This document shows positions 6,218 through 8,126 of a DNA stretch of 8,126 nucleotides, piece after piece. The stretch spans positions 1 through 8,126 of the forward strand of contig USFL01000055.1 of NCBI GenBank assembly GCA_900553905.1, given 5' to 3'. This DNA comes from an uncultured Eubacteriales bacterium. GTDB lineage: Bacteria; Bacillota; Clostridia; Christensenellales; Aristaeellaceae. Below the pieces are notes generated by a model. It did no database searches. It saw only the letters and a program-made list of their open reading frames with translations, and was not told the origin of the DNA. Position numbers and translations under genes: made by a program. Every line of letters starts with the position of its first letter. The first letter of the stretch is position 1.

Positions 6218-7020
6218 AAAACAAAACCGGAATCGGCCCCAAGGTCATCGTGGGGATTTTGATGGTCTATCTGTTTTTGCCCTTCTTCATCACGCTGGTC
6301 TATTCGCTGACCGACATGTGGAACATCACCGTGCTGCCGGAAAGCTACACGCTCAAGTTCTACGTTGAAATGTTCACCTCCGAGCGCTTCTGGATGGCCA
6401 TTGGCCGCAGCATCTTCATCAGCACCGTCAGCGTGGCGCTGGCCGTGCTGGTCATGACGCCGGTGGTGTTCGCCATCGCCGCGTTTTCGCCCAAGCTGGA
6501 GAGCGCCATGAAGATCATCACTTTGTTGCCATACGCCATTCCCGGCGTCATCAGCGCCGCCGCGCTGCTGCGGGCCTACGGCGGCACCGACCTTCCCATG
6601 GTGCTGGTGCTGGCGGGCGCATACTTCGTGCTGGTGATGCCGCTGGTGTATTCCGGCATCAACAACGCGATGCACGCCATCGACATCGTACCGGTCACGG
6701 AGGCGGCGCGCGTGCTTGGCGCCTCCACATGGACGACCTTTCTGCGCATCATCGTGCCGGGCATCGCGCCGGGGATTCTGGTCAGCACGCTTCTGAGCTT
6801 CTCGACGCTGTTTGGCGAATTCGTGGTCGCCAACCTGTTGATCGGCGGCAGCTTTGAGACGGTGCAGATCTATCTGTACCTCATCATGAAGCAGACGGGT
6901 CATCTCTCCAGCGCAGTGGTGGTCATCTACGTGTTTATCATGACCGTCATCTGTGCGGCGGTGATGAAGCTGTCCAGCGGCAAGAAGGAACACAAGCAGC
7001 TGAAGGAGGAGAAGCCATGA
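6214..7020 (+). CDS. ABC transporter permease, second membrane subunit
   Basis: Second transmembrane subunit, 268 residues, forming a heterodimeric channel with the preceding permease. It has hydrophobic segments at about 10-31, 65-91, 101-120, 126-148, 184-210 and 232-252. Its EAA coupling loop is EAARVLGAS (163-171), followed by LRIIVPGIAPGI (177-188). The C-terminal tail ([15 protein letters not shown]) is strongly charged and likely cytoplasmic. The ATG lies 8 bases after GAAGGGGG and overlaps the previous stop by ATGA. Its own stop overlaps the ATPase start in the same way, and the coding sequence for the tail supplies the AAGGAGG ribosome site of the ATPase gene. The substrate cannot be told from this subunit. 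Confidence 0.9.
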   Translation: MKNKTGIGPKVIVGILMVYLFLPFFITLVYSLTDMWNITVLPESYTLKFYVEMFTSERFWMAIGRSIFISTVSVALAVLVMTPVVFAIAAFSPKLESAMKIITLLPYAIPGVISAAALLRAYGGTDLPMVLVLAGAYFVLVMPLVYSGINNAMHAIDIVPVTEAARVLGASTWTTFLRIIVPGIAPGILVSTLLSFSTLFGEFVVANLLIGGSFETVQIYLYLIMKQTGHLSSAVVVIYVFIMTVICAAVMKLSSGKKEHKQLKEEKP

Positions 7021-8027
7021 GCTCCTACATTGAAATTCGCAACGTAGTCAAGAGTTTCGGAAGCAATACGGTTTTGAAGCATATCAACCTGGACGTCAAC
7101 GAGGGCGAAATGGTGACGCTGCTGGGCCCCTCCGGCTGCGGCAAGTCCACCCTGCTGCGCGCCATCGCCGGACTTAACGACGTGGACGAGGGCAGCGTGT
7201 TCATCGACGGCAAGGACGTGACCAACGTGGACGTGCGTCAGCGCCAGGTGGGCATGGTGTTCCAGAGCTACGCGCTGTTCCCCAACATGACGGCGGCGCA
7301 GAACGTGGCCTTTGGCCTGTCGATCAAAAAGCTGCCCAAGGACGAGATCCGCAAAAAGGTCATGGACATGATGGCGCTTGTGGGCCTGGAAGGGAAGGAA
7401 AACCAGCGTCCCAGCCAGCTTTCGGGCGGCCAGCAGCAGCGCGTGGCCCTGGCCCGCGCCCTGGTGATGGAGCCAAAGGTGCTGCTTCTGGACGAGCCGC
7501 TCTCCGCCCTCGACGCCCAGATCCGTCAGAATCTGCGCGTGCAGATCCGCGAGATTCAGCAGGATATGCACATCACCGCCATCTTCGTCACCCACGACCA
7601 GGAGGAGGCCATGGCCATTTCCGATCGCGTTTGCGTGATGCACGGCGGCATCATCGCCCAGGAGGGCGCGCCGGAGGAGCTTTACAAGCTGCCAAAGACC
7701 GAATTTGTGGCCCGCTTCATCGGTCATTACAACGTGTATGATCCCCAGCAGGCGGCCAGCCTGTTGAGCATTCCGTCCGAGGCCGGCTGCAAGGTGGTGG
7801 CCATCCGGCCCGAGGCGTTCACGCTGGAGGGCGGCGAAGGCAAGATCCATCTCAACGGCAAGGTGGTGCGCAGCTCCATGCTGGGCAGCGTCACCCGCTA
7901 TCAGATCGACTGCGGCGCCATTCCCGTCAACCTGGAGCTGCTCAACCATGACACGCGCCACCTGAACATCGGCGAGACCGTCGATTTCTACATCAACAAC
8001 AAAAACGTGCTGCGCATTCACGAGTAA
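7017..8027 (+). CDS. ABC transporter ATP-binding protein
   Basis: ATPase that powers the importer, 336 residues, with every hallmark intact. Walker A is GPSGCGKST (37-45), the Q-loop Gln is 83 (VFQSYALFP), the signature is LSGGQQQR (135-142), Walker B is VLLLDE (155-160), the D-loop is SALD (163-166) and the switch His is 193 (FVTHDQEEA). After the nucleotide domain (to about 235) comes a C-terminal TOBE-type domain (about 257-335, AIRPEAFTL onward), as in PotA, FbpC and PhnT-like ATPases, where it can have a regulatory role. It overlaps the preceding permease by ATGA and has AAGGAGG at 7003-7009, 7 bases upstream. It is the last gene of the operon, followed within 15 bases by a hairpin. The nearest named relatives would be polyamine, ferric or aminoethylphosphonate ATPases; the sequence alone does not choose among them. 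Confidence 0.95.
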   Translation: MSSYIEIRNVVKSFGSNTVLKHINLDVNEGEMVTLLGPSGCGKSTLLRAIAGLNDVDEGSVFIDGKDVTNVDVRQRQVGMVFQSYALFPNMTAAQNVAFGLSIKKLPKDEIRKKVMDMMALVGLEGKENQRPSQLSGGQQQRVALARALVMEPKVLLLDEPLSALDAQIRQNLRVQIREIQQDMHITAIFVTHDQEEAMAISDRVCVMHGGIIAQEGAPEELYKLPKTEFVARFIGHYNVYDPQQAASLLSIPSEAGCKVVAIRPEAFTLEGGEGKIHLNGKVVRSSMLGSVTRYQIDCGAIPVNLELLNHDTRHLNIGETVDFYINNKNVLRIHE

Positions 8028-8040
8028 GCCCGTTTTTAAG

Positions 8041-8070
8041 CGGCCTGTGTGGTTTTCACACAGGCCGTTT
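8041..8070 (+). terminator. Intrinsic terminator of the importer operon
   Basis: A perfect 11-base-pair stem (CGGCCTGTGTG with CACACAGGCCG) with the 5-base loop GTTTT and a short TTT tail, beginning 13 bases after the ATPase stop. The T run is short, so termination may be incomplete or may rely on the next hairpin. Confidence 0.75.
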
Positions 8071-8071
8071 C

Positions 8072-8118
8072 AGCTTGTCGAAAAAGTCCGCCTGCGGCGG
8101 CCTTTTCCGCCAGAAGCT
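8072..8118 (+). repeat. Second, nested hairpin behind the terminator
   Basis: An inner stem pairs AAAAGTCCGCC (8082-8092) with GGCGGCCTTTT (8096-8106) with one mismatch and a TGC loop. An outer AGCTT (8072-8076) can pair with AAGCT (8114-8118). It may be a back-up or two-way terminator, or part of a dispersed intergenic repeat continuing outside the window. Confidence 0.45.
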
Positions 8119-8126
8119 TAAGAAAT

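Noticed and set aside
6049..8021. Two long minus-strand open frames (6049-6993 and 6927-8021) opposite the permease and ATPase genes
   Set aside because: Both are His/Asp/Gln-rich antisense shadows; the plus-strand genes carry all the family motifs.
1..8126. CRISPR array, insertion sequence, tRNA or rRNA genes
   Set aside because: No regularly spaced repeats, transposase-like protein, or RNA gene pattern was seen.

Overview
The window carries two divergently transcribed gene blocks separated by a 357-base AT-rich control region. Leftward (minus strand) lies an adenosylcobalamin-dependent ethanolamine ammonia-lyase operon in the order eutA (reactivase), eutB (catalytic large subunit), eutC (small subunit). 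Rightward (plus strand) lies a complete four-gene ABC importer: a secreted or lipid-anchored solute-binding protein, two membrane permeases and an ATPase. All seven genes look intact.

The coding regions are GC-rich and the control region is AT-rich. Ribosome-binding sites are strong (GGAGG type), two genes appear to start with TTG, and two promoters match the vegetative sigma-A consensus almost perfectly. The solute-binding protein has a short Gram-positive-style export signal with a lipobox-like Cys. Together these suggest a high-GC Clostridia-type Firmicute, possibly a gut anaerobe; this is inferred from style, not proven.

Layout. 8-892 eutC, 917-2272 eutB and 2278-3687 eutA form a tight minus-strand operon driven by TTGACA-N17-TACAAT at 3732-3760. 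The region 3688-4044 holds both promoters, a plus-strand leader of about 200 bases and two palindromes that look like operators. 4045-5151 encodes the solute-binding protein. 5152-5353 is an intra-operon gap with two GC-rich hairpins, the second terminator-like. 5354-6217, 6214-7020 and 7017-8027 are permease, permease and ATPase, each overlapping the next by ATGA. Two further hairpins close the window.

How the genes may work together. EutB and EutC convert ethanolamine to acetaldehyde and ammonia, and EutA re-arms the enzyme when its cofactor is damaged. The importer's substrate is not readable from sequence. Its position back to back with eutABC suggests, as inference, that it brings in ethanolamine or an ethanolamine-containing or similar amine, a job usually done by the unrelated permeases EutH or Eat. 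The N-terminus of EutC resembles the known Eut microcompartment targeting helix, so shell genes may lie outside the window, although none is seen here.
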